From CAYLWW01 sp964387585 (GTDB lineage Bacteria > Pseudomonadota > Alphaproteobacteria > Rickettsiales > Midichloriaceae): DNA of 18,626 nt. The notes under the pieces are model-generated. The model was given only the letters and a program-made list of their open reading frames with translations. It did not search any database and was not told the origin of the DNA. The stretch lies in contig CAYLWW010000028.1 of NCBI GenBank assembly GCA_964387585.1, positions 1 through 18,626 of the forward strand, read 5' to 3'. A program made the translations under genes and the position numbers. Shown here piece by piece: positions 1-7,891 of this stretch. The stretch's first letter is position 1. Each line of letters begins with the position of its first letter.

Positions 1-43
1 ATCCTATCGATCAAGCCTTTGAATTCTATAATTATCAATTGGA

Positions 44-325
44 ATGACTATAATAGAATCAGTTAGATATAGATTGATATTTTTACCGCCCCATATTCGC
101 TCCTATTTAAACCAAGCAGAGAGATTTAGCACTAACATAAAGAGAGGTGTGTGTATTGAATGCAATATACCATATTTTGATGCTATATTCGACGTTATCT
201 CCTCCTTCTTCAAAAATCCCCAATTCAATCCAAAATACTATATCACAAGCATTAAAAGTGGTAATGGAAATCAATTACTCTATCAACGAGATATTTATAA
301 GTTATTTAATACAACTTTTTTATAG
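44..325 (+). pseudogene. Decayed IS630-type transposase C-terminal remnant
   Basis: The 93-residue open frame begins with IESVRYRLIFLPPH, followed by YLNQAERF and NIKR. This matches the C-terminal DDE signature of IS630-family transposases (LPPYSPDLNPIE.FW...K), including the catalytic-site Glu region, but with SP and the FW Trp mutated and one extra residue. The clearer DDE tail at the right edge of this window (ILFLPPYSPDLNPIETFWANFK) gives an internal comparison. Nothing convincing lies upstream in bases 1-43, where the same frame has stops, so the catalytic core is missing. Residues after about 56 (FDVISSFF) have no recognisable similarity and may be read-through of junk. Bases 326-382, up to the end of rplY, hold only weak A/T-rich inverted repeats. 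I infer a dead element fragment, not a functional gene. Confidence 0.5.
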
Positions 326-382
326 CATTTAAGTTATCAATAATGGCATAGCTTCAAACCATAAGTTTGATAATATTTCTAA

Positions 383-982
383 CTATTCTTTATTCTCAGA
401 TTTTTGTTTAGATTCCTCATCATCAGAACGACCAGATATAGACAATATAATAAAATTACTCTTATCTAAAGGTACCAATTTATCATTAATGTTTAAATCG
501 TTAATATGGATAGACTGGCCTATTTCTAAATGAGAAATATCTACCTCTATATGAGAAGCTATATAGTCAGGATGGCATAGAAAAAGTATACTTCTATGAA
601 CCGTGTTAAGAACTCCGCCTTTTTTTATACCAGGAGATTTTTCTTCATTAATAATTTTTAGCGGAATAGCTATCCTAACTAATGTGTTATCACTAACTTC
701 ACGAAAATCGACATGCAAAGGAACATCAGAAACAGGATGAAACTGTATGTCTTTAGTTATTGTTTTGACTTTTGTATCACCTAAATCAATATTTACAATT
801 TTAGACTGTATTCCACCCTTATTGTATTCTTTTAAGAATTCTTTTAAGCTTAGAGAAACCATTATTTGATTATCTCCACCATATATTATAGAAGGTAAAC
901 GTCCATCACGACGTAAAGCTCTTGAAACTCCCTTGCCATTATTTTGTTTAATTTCTGCTTTAAAAAGTATCGCTTCTGTCAT
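383..982 (-). CDS. rplY: 50S ribosomal protein L25 (bL25, CTC form)
   Basis: A 199-residue protein of the long bL25/CTC family, which binds 5S rRNA in the large subunit. The N-terminal L25 domain (about residues 5-95) includes GVSRALRRDGRLPSIIYGG, PLHVDF and an alternating beta pattern. The C-terminal CTC domain (about 100-185) includes IPLKIINEEKSPGIKKGGVLN and the HIEVDISHLEIGQSIHINDL segment. The tail is Ser/Glu/Lys rich. Length fits the family. The ATG is preceded by GGTGG about 8 bases upstream, a plausible ribosome-binding site. It lies 125 bases downstream of rplQ on the same strand and may be cotranscribed with the alpha-operon segment. In Rickettsia, from memory, rplY lies next to pth and ychF; here four genes separate rplY from that pair. 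Confidence 0.93.
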   Translation of the reverse strand: MTEAILFKAEIKQNNGKGVSRALRRDGRLPSIIYGGDNQIMVSLSLKEFLKEYNKGGIQSKIVNIDLGDTKVKTITKDIQFHPVSDVPLHVDFREVSDNTLVRIAIPLKIINEEKSPGIKKGGVLNTVHRSILFLCHPDYIASHIEVDISHLEIGQSIHINDLNINDKLVPLDKSNFIILSISGRSDDEESKQKSENKE

Positions 983-1107
983 TTTATTACCACCGATGCA
1001 TCGATCTTACATTACTTTAAGTATATAATACTTTTACCTAAAATAAATCCCAGATAGATTAAATATTTTTTTTAATAAGTATTAAAAGTTTTAAAATCTA
1101 AGTTATA

Positions 1108-1461
1108 TTATACAAATTGTATAATTGACATTGGAGCAGCATCCCCCTTACGAAAACCTGTCTTTACTATCCTTAAGTAACCACCTTTCCTATCATAATA
1201 CCTTTTGCCTAACACATCAAAAACTTTTTTAGCTACTGCTATATCACCACCTAGCGAAGATATCAAACGACGCCTATTATGTAAGTTATCAGTCTTACCT
1301 AAAGTAACTATTTTTTCCACTATAGGCCTTATATCCTTAGCTTTAAATATAGTAGTATTTATATGCTCATGAATTATCAAGGATTTTGCTAAATTACGTA
1401 ATAACGATTTGCGCTGAGCACAATTTCTATTAAACTTACGACCTTTGTGACCATGGTTCAT
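1108..1461 (-). CDS. rplQ: 50S ribosomal protein L17
   Basis: A 117-residue bL17 protein, part of the large subunit near the exit tunnel. The start NHGHKGRKFNRN, the RKSLLRNLAKSLI segment, TTIFKAKDIRPIVEKIVTL and the RYYDRKGGYLRIVK.G.RKGDAAPM C-terminus are all diagnostic, and the length is normal for a short bL17. It follows rpoA by 79 bases, the usual rpoA-rplQ order ending the alpha operon. No terminator with a clean U-tract is visible between it and rplY, so read-through into rplY is possible. Confidence 0.96.
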   Translation of the reverse strand: MNHGHKGRKFNRNCAQRKSLLRNLAKSLIIHEHINTTIFKAKDIRPIVEKIVTLGKTDNLHNRRRLISSLGGDIAVAKKVFDVLGKRYYDRKGGYLRIVKTGFRKGDAAPMSIIQFV

Positions 1462-1540
1462 AATTTTTTACCAATAATGTAAAATTCTTAAAATATTTAA
1501 CCGAGCTATACTAATAGTAGAGCTAATAACGCATACTTAC

Positions 1541-2572
1541 TTAACTATGATTTTCTTCTTCATATTTTTTTGCTAATTCTTCAACATTTTCAGGAGGCCA
1601 TCCCTGTACTTCCATACCGAATCTTAGATTCATTTTAGATAATAAATCTTTGATCTCAGTCAAAGATTTTTTACCGAAATTAGGAGTTTGCAACATCTTA
1701 ACCTCGCTCTTAGTTACCAAATCACCTATATACACTATATTTTCATTTTTCAGGCAATTTTGCGATCTAACAGAAAGTTCTAAATTCTCTACTCTAGTGA
1801 GCAATCTATAATCAAACGGTAATTTGTCTTCTTCGCTCTCTTTCACTGGCTCTACATCTACAAAACTAATGAAAACTTGCAATTGTTCTTGGACTATCTT
1901 AGCTGATAAGGCTAAAGCTAGATCAGGACTAATCGCTCCATTAGTTTCTACAGTGAGGTACAAACGATCGAACTCAGTTTCTGCACCAACCCTACTATTT
2001 TCTACTTTATAATTCACACGTTTTACTGGAGAAAATATAGAATCAATAGCTATGGTAGACATAGCAAGATCATCTGTTTTATTATAGTCAGAGGAAACAT
2101 AACCCTTTCCACTATTTATTATCAGCTCCATATCAATTTGAGCACTATGATCTAAATGACAAATGACCAAAGATTGATTCACTACTTCTACATCTCCAAC
2201 AAGCTCTATCATTCCCGCAGTAACGGTACAAGGACCTTCAGCCTTTAACCTTAACTTACGTCTTTCTGTAGTAGCGCTCTTTAGCACTAAAGATTTCAAG
2301 TTTAAAATGATATCTACTACATCTTCTTTAACCCCAGGTATAGTAGAGTATTCATGATCAACCCCCTCTATTTTAACGGCAGTCACCGCTATACCTTGTA
2401 AAGAAGAAAGCATTACCCTACGTAGTACATTACCCAAAGTCACGCCAAATCCCTTTTCTAAAGGCTCTACTCTAAATACCGCAGTATTATCTGTTAGACT
2501 TACTAAGAAGTAATCTGTTGGCTTTTTTAAGGATAACCAGTTTTTTGCTAAGATACTTTTAGCTCTCTCCAC
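1541..2572 (-). CDS. rpoA: DNA-directed RNA polymerase alpha subunit
   Basis: A 343-residue alpha subunit, the scaffold for RNA polymerase assembly. The N-terminal domain (about 1-245) carries the dimerisation motif GFGVTLGNVLRR at 41-52 and the SSLQG and IPGVKEDV segments that contact beta and beta-prime. After a flexible acidic linker (ESEEDKLP) the C-terminal domain holds VRSQNCLK at 268-275, where R269, N272 and C273 correspond to the UP-element and activator-binding residues R265, N268 and C269 of E. coli. NFGKKSLTEI follows at 298-307. The start is GTG, supported by an AAGAGG ribosome-binding site 8 bases upstream. Lengths and domains are intact. The 162-base gap to rpsK is long for this operon. 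Confidence 0.97.
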   Translation of the reverse strand: MERAKSILAKNWLSLKKPTDYFLVSLTDNTAVFRVEPLEKGFGVTLGNVLRRVMLSSLQGIAVTAVKIEGVDHEYSTIPGVKEDVVDIILNLKSLVLKSATTERRKLRLKAEGPCTVTAGMIELVGDVEVVNQSLVICHLDHSAQIDMELIINSGKGYVSSDYNKTDDLAMSTIAIDSIFSPVKRVNYKVENSRVGAETEFDRLYLTVETNGAISPDLALALSAKIVQEQLQVFISFVDVEPVKESEEDKLPFDYRLLTRVENLELSVRSQNCLKNENIVYIGDLVTKSEVKMLQTPNFGKKSLTEIKDLLSKMNLRFGMEVQGWPPENVEELAKKYEEENHS

Positions 2573-2734
2573 TTTTTTAACCTCTTACATATTTAAACAT
2601 AACCAAACAGCATATAAAATAAAACGCTTTATTTTTAAATAAGCTATCTTATAGTAGTATGGAACCAAGTTTTTTTTAATAACTATACATAGAAATATAC
2701 TATCCAAATATAGCTAAAAGACACTGTATAAGTT

Positions 2735-3103
2735 CTATACTCTACGCCTTTTGGGTGGACGACAACCATTATGCGGCACACGAGTTACATCATGTATACC
2801 GGTAATATTAAGTCCAACTGCAGCTAAAGCCCTAATAGCTGACTCACGTCCTGCTCCAGGGCCATCAACCTTAATCGCAATGGTAGCAAGACCATTTTCC
2901 ATAGCTTGTCTAGCCACTTTCTCTGCAGTAACTTGGGCTGCATAAGGTGTGGATTTACGGGATCCCTTAAATCCATTAGCCCCAGCAGAAGACCATACCA
3001 TAACATCACCTTGTAAGTTACAAATACTCACAAAGGTATTGTTGAAAGTAGCCTTAACATGTGCTACTCCAACAGAGATAAATTCCTTTTTTTTTATCGC
3101 CAT
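2735..3103 (-). CDS. rpsK: 30S ribosomal protein S11
   Basis: A 122-residue uS11 protein of the small-subunit platform. The signature runs are present: VAHVKATFNNTFVSICNLQGDV, SSAGANGFKGSRKSTPYAAQ, KVDGPGAGRESAIRAL, DVTRVPHNGCRPPKRRRV. Length and termini are typical. The ATG follows a weak AGAG-type ribosome-binding site. It lies 162 bases before rpoA and 234 bases after rpsM. That upstream gap is unusually wide for an alpha operon and contains a possible promoter. Confidence 0.97.
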   Translation of the reverse strand: MAIKKKEFISVGVAHVKATFNNTFVSICNLQGDVMVWSSAGANGFKGSRKSTPYAAQVTAEKVARQAMENGLATIAIKVDGPGAGRESAIRALAAVGLNITGIHDVTRVPHNGCRPPKRRRV

Positions 3104-3199
3104 TTTAAACTCTATATTTGATTCTCAAGTACAACAATTTTTTAAAAGCACGCCACTATTATTTCACAATTTATAGCTTACCATATAGCGATTTTACCT

Positions 3200-3227
3200 A
3201 TACTAGCAATGTATAAAAATAAAGCAA
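3200..3227 (-). promoter_or_regulatory. Possible sigma70 promoter upstream of rpsK
   Basis: Read on the minus strand, TTGCTT (3227-3222) is separated by 16 bases from TAGTAT (3205-3200), about 97 bases before the rpsK ATG. The gap between rpsM and rpsK (3104-3337) is otherwise non-coding A/T-rich sequence with no RNA gene that I can see. In DNA this AT-rich such hexamers occur by chance, so support is weak. Confidence 0.25.
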
Positions 3228-3337
3228 TACAATATAACGCATAAAAACCAGTTAGGCAAAACTTTTTATTTTATAACATCAAAATTTTTAAATTAAAAAA
3301 ATAATAAAAAATGAATAAGCAGTTACTTTATAAAAAA

Positions 3338-3715
3338 TTACTTAGTTACCTTTTTCTTACCAGCTATAGGAACAGCCTTGCCTTTGCGAGTCCTAGCATT
3401 AGTATGTGTACGTTGCCCTCTAACGGGTAATTTTTTATAATGACGTATACCGCGATAGCTCTTCATATCTATTAAAGCCTTGATATTCATAGATATTTCT
3501 TTGCGCAAGTCACCTTCAACTGTGTAAGAAGAACCTATAACTTCACGTAGTTTACTCACTTCATTTTCAGATAGCTCAGAAACTCTTTTATCCATGTCTA
3601 TACTAGCTTTTTCACAGATTTGCCGAGATACAGTACGTCCTATACCATATATATAAGTCAACGCAATATCTACTTTTTTATTACTCGGAATGTTAACACC
3701 TGCAATACGAGCCAC
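3338..3715 (-). CDS. rpsM: 30S ribosomal protein S13
   Basis: A 125-residue uS13 protein of the small-subunit head, which contacts the P-site tRNA and bridges to the large subunit. The N-terminus ARIAGVNIPSNKKVDIALTYIYGIGR and the C-terminal RGIRHYKKLPVRGQRTHTNARTRKG are textbook uS13, ending in a Lys-rich tail. The start is GTG, chosen because the ARIAGV N-terminus follows it directly and AGAGG lies 9 bases upstream. It is the first gene of the alpha-operon segment here. secY and adk are not upstream; ychF is, 109 bases away. Confidence 0.97.
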   Translation of the reverse strand: MARIAGVNIPSNKKVDIALTYIYGIGRTVSRQICEKASIDMDKRVSELSENEVSKLREVIGSSYTVEGDLRKEISMNIKALIDMKSYRGIRHYKKLPVRGQRTHTNARTRKGKAVPIAGKKKVTK

Positions 3716-3764
3716 TATTATTAACCTCTACTTTAACAACTATTAATTACTTAAATGACATCAT

Positions 3765-3792
3765 ATGATAGCTTTTTTTTTACTTTAGTCAA
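3765..3792 (-). promoter_or_regulatory. Probable promoter of the rpsM-rpsK-rpoA-rplQ segment
   Basis: On the minus strand TTGACT (3792-3787), a 16-base spacer and TATCAT (3770-3765) form a good sigma70-type promoter. It ends about 50 bases before the rpsM GTG, which leaves a short leader containing the AGAGG ribosome-binding site. It lies between ychF and rpsM, just after an A/T-only inverted repeat (arms 3800-3807 and 3815-3822) that follows the ychF stop. This would let the ribosomal genes be transcribed independently of ychF. Confidence 0.5.
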
Positions 3793-3824
3793 CCACATAT
3801 ATATATAAACTTAATATATATAAA

Positions 3825-4922
3825 TCAACTAGTCTTATTAAACCTAAAATGCACTATATCACCATCATTTATCATATATGTCTTTCCTTCTAATCTAGCT
3901 TTACCACTATTTTTTGCTCCTTGTTCTCCATATTCAACGTAATCACTATAGCTTATTATTTCAGAACATATGAAGCCTTTTTCAAAATCAGAGTGTATTA
4001 CCCCTGCAGCTTTATTAGCTGTAGTACCAGATTTTATAGTCCAGGCATGAGCTTCATTTGGACCTATAGTAAAAAAAGTAATTAAATTTAATATATCATA
4101 ACCAAGCTTAATTACTTTATCTAACCCACTGCTATCAATATTCATTACTGATAAAAATTCTTTTTTATCTTCTTGATTACCTAAATTAGCAATTTCAGCT
4201 TCAATTTTAGCAGATACAACAACATTAAAAGTATTTTCTAATTTAGCTAGCTCAGTCACTTTATCCGTATAGCCATTTCCACTTAGTATATCATTTTCTC
4301 CTACATTACAAATATAAAAAAATGGCTTAGTACTCAGAAGTTGTAGTAATCTCACTTCATTATGAAAAGTATTAAGTAATTCTTTACTAGGCAATTGTCC
4401 AGAATTCAATATCTTAATCAATTCATGTATAAGTTCTAGTTGTTTTGATAAACTTTTGTCTTGCTTAAATTTCTTTTCAATATTAGGTAAGCGTCTTTCT
4501 AAGCTCTCTAAATCAGCTAGCATTAATTCAGTTTTTATTATTTCAGCATCATATAATGGATCTATAATACCATTAACATGAACTACATTACTATCATCAA
4601 AACAACGTAACATATAAGCTATAGCATCCACCTCCCTTATATGCCCTAAAAACTTATTACCTAATCCTTCACCTTTACTAGCTCCTTTTACTAGACCAGC
4701 TATATCAACTATTTCAATTCTAGTAGGAATAATTTTTTTTGATCCAGCAATTTTAGCCAAATCTTCTAAACGATTATCAGGAACTGCTATACTACCAATA
4801 TTAGGCTCGATAGTGCAAAAGGGAAAATTTGCTGCCTCAGCCGCTATGCTATTAGTTAAAGCATTAAACAACGTTGATTTACCAACATTGGGTAACCCAA
4901 CTATACCACACTTAAATCCCAT
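3825..4922 (-). CDS. ychF: Ribosome-binding ATPase YchF (Obg/OLA1 family)
   Basis: A 365-residue P-loop protein of the YchF/OLA1 family, which binds ATP rather than GTP and associates with ribosomes. The G1 motif GLPNVGKST is at 9-17, the switch/G3 region VDIAGLVKGASKGEGLGNKF at 72-91, the altered G4 motif NVGE at 206-209 (YchF proteins usually have NVxE instead of NKxD) and SAKIE at 237-241. A central coiled coil (about 130-190) follows the G domain. The C-terminal TGS-like domain (about 281-363) contains FFTIGPNEAHAW, DFEKGFICSE and GKARLEGKTYMINDGDIVHFRF. Length is normal. The ATG has an AAGAG element upstream. It lies 41 bases after pth, a widely conserved pth-ychF pairing. Confidence 0.96.
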   Translation of the reverse strand: MGFKCGIVGLPNVGKSTLFNALTNSIAAEAANFPFCTIEPNIGSIAVPDNRLEDLAKIAGSKKIIPTRIEIVDIAGLVKGASKGEGLGNKFLGHIREVDAIAYMLRCFDDSNVVHVNGIIDPLYDAEIIKTELMLADLESLERRLPNIEKKFKQDKSLSKQLELIHELIKILNSGQLPSKELLNTFHNEVRLLQLLSTKPFFYICNVGENDILSGNGYTDKVTELAKLENTFNVVVSAKIEAEIANLGNQEDKKEFLSVMNIDSSGLDKVIKLGYDILNLITFFTIGPNEAHAWTIKSGTTANKAAGVIHSDFEKGFICSEIISYSDYVEYGEQGAKNSGKARLEGKTYMINDGDIVHFRFNKTS

Positions 4923-4963
4923 TTTTTCTTACTCTTTTAAATTATAAAGTGACAAATTTCTTA

Positions 4964-5584
4964 TTATTGAATATTTTCAATTTTGTAACTATTGATAGAG
5001 CTTATAAACTTATCCATCTCCTTATTCAATAATAAATGCATTGATGATATAATATGCTTTTGTATCAATTTTATTTTCTCAAATTCTGCTTGAGAAAAAT
5101 TACTTAATACATAATCACTAACTTGATTACTGTTACCAGGATGACCTATTCCTAACCTTAATCTATAGTAGCCATTACCTATATGAATATCCATAGACTT
5201 CAAGCCATTATGACCACCACTACCTCCACCTAACTTAACTTTTAATCTACCTAATTCAAGATCTAAATCATCATGAATTACAATAACATTGTTAATACTT
5301 AATTTATAAAAATTTACTAGCTTACTTATAGCAAGACCAGAATTATTCATGTAAGTTAACGGCTTGAACATGATTAAATGCTTAACATTTTGAATATTAG
5401 ACGATTTTATAAGATCAATTTTAGCAATCTCGATAATTTGCATCAAACCATTAAATTTTTCAGAAAATTGCTGCTTATAGATATTGTTTAATATAGCATC
5501 TATAAGCATAAACCCTATATTATGGCGGTTATTTTCATAACTTTTTCCAGGGTTGCCTAATCCTATTACTAGCAACTTAGACAT
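4964..5584 (-). CDS. pth: Peptidyl-tRNA hydrolase
   Basis: A 206-residue Pth that hydrolyses peptidyl-tRNA released prematurely from ribosomes, recycling tRNA. Catalytic and substrate-binding residues are intact: GLGNPG at 8-13, the catalytic His21 in NNRHNIGF, MNNSG at 79-83, HDDLDL at 104-109 with the conserved Asp105, and GGGSGGHNGLKSM at 119-131 with Asn126. RLRLGIGHPG at 141-150 is also standard. It sits between ntrX (51 bases upstream) and ychF (41 bases downstream) on the same strand, probably cotranscribed. Confidence 0.96.
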   Translation of the reverse strand: MSKLLVIGLGNPGKSYENNRHNIGFMLIDAILNNIYKQQFSEKFNGLMQIIEIAKIDLIKSSNIQNVKHLIMFKPLTYMNNSGLAISKLVNFYKLSINNVIVIHDDLDLELGRLKVKLGGGSGGHNGLKSMDIHIGNGYYRLRLGIGHPGNSNQVSDYVLSNFSQAEFEKIKLIQKHIISSMHLLLNKEMDKFISSINSYKIENIQ

Positions 5585-5635
5585 ATTATTTATTACTTCA
5601 AATATTAGCCTTAAACATTATAATTTCTTTTATAC

Positions 5636-7009
5636 TTAACTAGCATTTGAAATTATATGCTTACTTAGCTGTAAAACCTTTAATTTACGATGTAATGCAG
5701 CTCTATCCATTCCTATAAAACCAGCTGTCCTGGCTATATTTCCATTAAATTTAAGTAATTGAGCTTTTAAATATTCTTTTTCAAACATTCTCTTAGCATC
5801 TTTATAGTTTTTATCAATTAAACTAGTTGTAGCACTAAGATTACTGTAAAAGTGATTTGCCGAATTCAATATTTCATATGATAACATTTCAGACGTAATC
5901 TCTTTTTTATTTTGCTTATTAGCTAGAATCAGTAGTCTTTCTATAGCATTACGCAATTGCCTAATATTACCAGGCCAATCATATGCCATCATTAACGAAT
6001 AAGCTGAGTCAGAAATAACTGGATTACTTGATGCAAACTCATTAGCTAATTTTTTACAAAAATATTCTGATAATAGCTCTATATCTTGCTTTCTATCACG
6101 TAATGCAGGGATAAAAAAATTCACAGTACTAAGCCTAGAGTAAAGGGTTTCATTCAATTCGCCTATTGATAAAAGATACTCTATATTATTACTAGAAGAG
6201 GTAATGAATCTTATATCTAAACTAATTTTCTCGCCATTTTTATGAATGAAGCCATTTTGCACTACGTCAAGCAAGCGCAATTGTAATTTCATTGGTAAAT
6301 TAGCAATCTCTTCAATAAATAAAGTACCTCCATTAGCTCTTTCTAAAGCTGACACTCCTTGATCGTAGTTTTCACCACTAAACAGCTCTTGTTCAATTAA
6401 TTCCGAATTCTTATTATAAGTACGAACATGAATAAAAGGCTGATAACAACGCTTAGATAAATTATGTATCGACCTGGCTAACACACCCTTTCCAACACCA
6501 CTTTCACCAATGATAATCACCCTGCTATTGCTAGAAGCAGAAGTCTTAATTTGCTCTCTTATAGTAGCTATAGCTTTAGAATTACCTATTAAGTGAGTTT
6601 CTTGAAAATCATATCGTAATAAATTATTTACATCACTTAATTGCTTGGCTTCGATAGCTCGCTTCACTAGAATTAATAGCCTATCAGATTTAAAAGGCTT
6701 TTCAATAAAATCGTATGCGCCAAGTTTTATCGTTTGAACCGCTATTTCCGTATTAGCATGACCACTAATCATAATAACTGGCAAAGTAGGGTAACGCTTC
6801 TTAATATCTCTTAATAACCCTATACCATCCATATGATTTCCCTCCAACCATATATCAAGTACTACCACTTTAGGCGAAGTAGTCGCTAATTTATGTAAAG
6901 CAGTTTCAATATTATGAGCTGTAATAGCAGTGTACCCCTCATCAATAAGAGTATCAGCTATAAGCTCCCTAATATCATACTCATCATCTATAATTAAAAC
7001 ACTCGACAT
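5636..7009 (-). CDS. ntrX: NtrX-type response regulator lacking GAFTGA
   Basis: A 457-residue regulator with three domains. The receiver (about 3-120) has the acidic pair D8/D9, the phospho-acceptor D52 and K104. The AAA+ domain (about 140-365) has Walker A GESGVGKG at 168-175 and WPGNIRQLRNA at 345-355. The C-terminal Fis-type HTH (about 420-446) contains NIARTAGFIGMDRAALHRKL. The sigma54-contacting GAFTGA loop is absent: ELFSGENYDQGVSALERA runs straight into GGTLF. This is typical of alphaproteobacterial NtrX, so it probably acts as a DNA-binding regulator without sigma54 activation. The Walker B acidic pair reads FIEEIA (E233/E234 region) rather than the usual LDE. The partner kinase NtrY is not in the window. 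It follows dnaQ by 168 bases on the same strand. Confidence 0.9.
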   Translation of the reverse strand: MSSVLIIDDEYDIRELIADTLIDEGYTAITAHNIETALHKLATTSPKVVVLDIWLEGNHMDGIGLLRDIKKRYPTLPVIMISGHANTEIAVQTIKLGAYDFIEKPFKSDRLLILVKRAIEAKQLSDVNNLLRYDFQETHLIGNSKAIATIREQIKTSASSNSRVIIIGESGVGKGVLARSIHNLSKRCYQPFIHVRTYNKNSELIEQELFSGENYDQGVSALERANGGTLFIEEIANLPMKLQLRLLDVVQNGFIHKNGEKISLDIRFITSSSNNIEYLLSIGELNETLYSRLSTVNFFIPALRDRKQDIELLSEYFCKKLANEFASSNPVISDSAYSLMMAYDWPGNIRQLRNAIERLLILANKQNKKEITSEMLSYEILNSANHFYSNLSATTSLIDKNYKDAKRMFEKEYLKAQLLKFNGNIARTAGFIGMDRAALHRKLKVLQLSKHIISNAS

Positions 7010-7177
7010 AGTATTGATAAATCTTTTATTATTAAGATATAAATCGTTATCTTACATCATAAATAATACACTACTTTTTATATAAGTATATTATGCATTT
7101 TTATCTTTAAAAATTAACTCATTATATTAAATATACAAATTATATAATGTATAGTAGCCACTTTAAAACAACCCTTA

Positions 7178-7891
7178 TTAATCAATTTTATATTTACGTT
7201 TATTATAATCATCCCAAATAGGTTCTGTAATTTTATCCAACAGTTGCTTATGTTTAGATAATTCTTCCGTTGAAATATTAAATGAACGTTTTTGATAATT
7301 CTTAATAAAATTTTGATTTTTATCAATATCAAGTCGCCATTCCTGTTGTTCTGACAAAGCGATACTATTTTGGACTACTCCATACATAGCTATATATACT
7401 GATGCCAATAACTCCGCATCAACCAAAGCACCATGCTTTGTACGACTTTCTAAACTAACATTAAATCTTTTGCATAAAGCATCTAAACTTGCAGGAGATC
7501 CAGGAAATTTTTTACGTGCTATTACTAAAGTATCAACTACCTTTACCATAGATAACAACGGCAAACCTAATAATGCTAACTCATGATTAATAAATTGAGT
7601 ATCAAACGGAGCATTATGTATTACTAATTTGCTATTACCTATAAAAGCAACGAAATCATATGCTATACTGGAAAACATAGGCTTATCTTGCAAAAATTCA
7701 TTTGAAATACCATGAATAGCAAAAGCTGAACTTTCTACTGGCCTTTGAGGATTAACATAAGTGTGAAAGTGGTTGCCTGTTTTAATTTTATTAATAAGCT
7801 CAACACAACCTATTTCGATGATTCTATGACCATCTTTAGTTGCTAACCCAGTGGTTTCAGTATCTAATACTATTTCTCTTAATTCGCTCAT
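7178..7891 (-). CDS. dnaQ: DNA polymerase III epsilon subunit (3'-5' proofreading exonuclease)
   Basis: The epsilon subunit removes misincorporated nucleotides for the replicative polymerase. With the ATG at 7891 it is 237 residues long. Exo I DTETTG is at 10-15, Exo II HNAPFD at 92-97 and Exo III-epsilon HGALVDA at 153-159, giving the complete DEDDh active site. The C-terminal 60 residues are variable, as in other epsilon subunits, where this part contacts alpha. A TTG three codons further upstream (7900) is possible, but ATG is preferred because the family usually begins a few residues before DTETTG. Either start lies inside the 3' end of coaE (overlap 35 or 44 bases), so translation is probably coupled. 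The coaE-dnaQ order is also found in Rickettsia, from memory. Confidence 0.93.
   Translation of the reverse strand: MSELREIVLDTETTGLATKDGHRIIEIGCVELINKIKTGNHFHTYVNPQRPVESSAFAIHGISNEFLQDKPMFSSIAYDFVAFIGNSKLVIHNAPFDTQFINHELALLGLPLLSMVKVVDTLVIARKKFPGSPASLDALCKRFNVSLESRTKHGALVDAELLASVYIAMYGVVQNSIALSEQQEWRLDIDKNQNFIKNYQKRSFNISTEELSKHKQLLDKITEPIWDDYNKRKYKID

Noticed and set aside
334..373. Inverted repeats downstream of rplY (TTATCAA/TTGATAA and TCAAAC/GTTTGA)
   Set aside because: The two stems exclude each other, are short, and lack a U-run on the minus strand; not convincing as a terminator.
994..1003. Palindrome CGATGCATCG just upstream of rplY
   Set aside because: A single 10-base palindrome near the ribosome-binding site, without a second half-site or known regulator; may be chance.
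1824..2012. Plus-strand open frame opposite rpoA
   Set aside because: Antisense to the rpoA C-terminal coding region; low-complexity Ser/Thr-rich product; a shadow.
2751..2945. Plus-strand open frame opposite rpsK
   Set aside because: It lies wholly antisense to the strongly conserved rpsK gene and its translation matches no family I recognise; a shadow frame.
7010..7177. tRNA or small RNA in the dnaQ-ntrX gap
   Set aside because: Only A/T-rich inverted repeats are present; no cloverleaf features such as a GTTCRA T-loop.
7114..7332. Minus-strand 72-residue frame at the dnaQ 3' end
   Set aside because: Overlaps dnaQ out of frame and is an Ile/Lys/Asn-rich product of A/T-rich sequence, with no ribosome-binding site.
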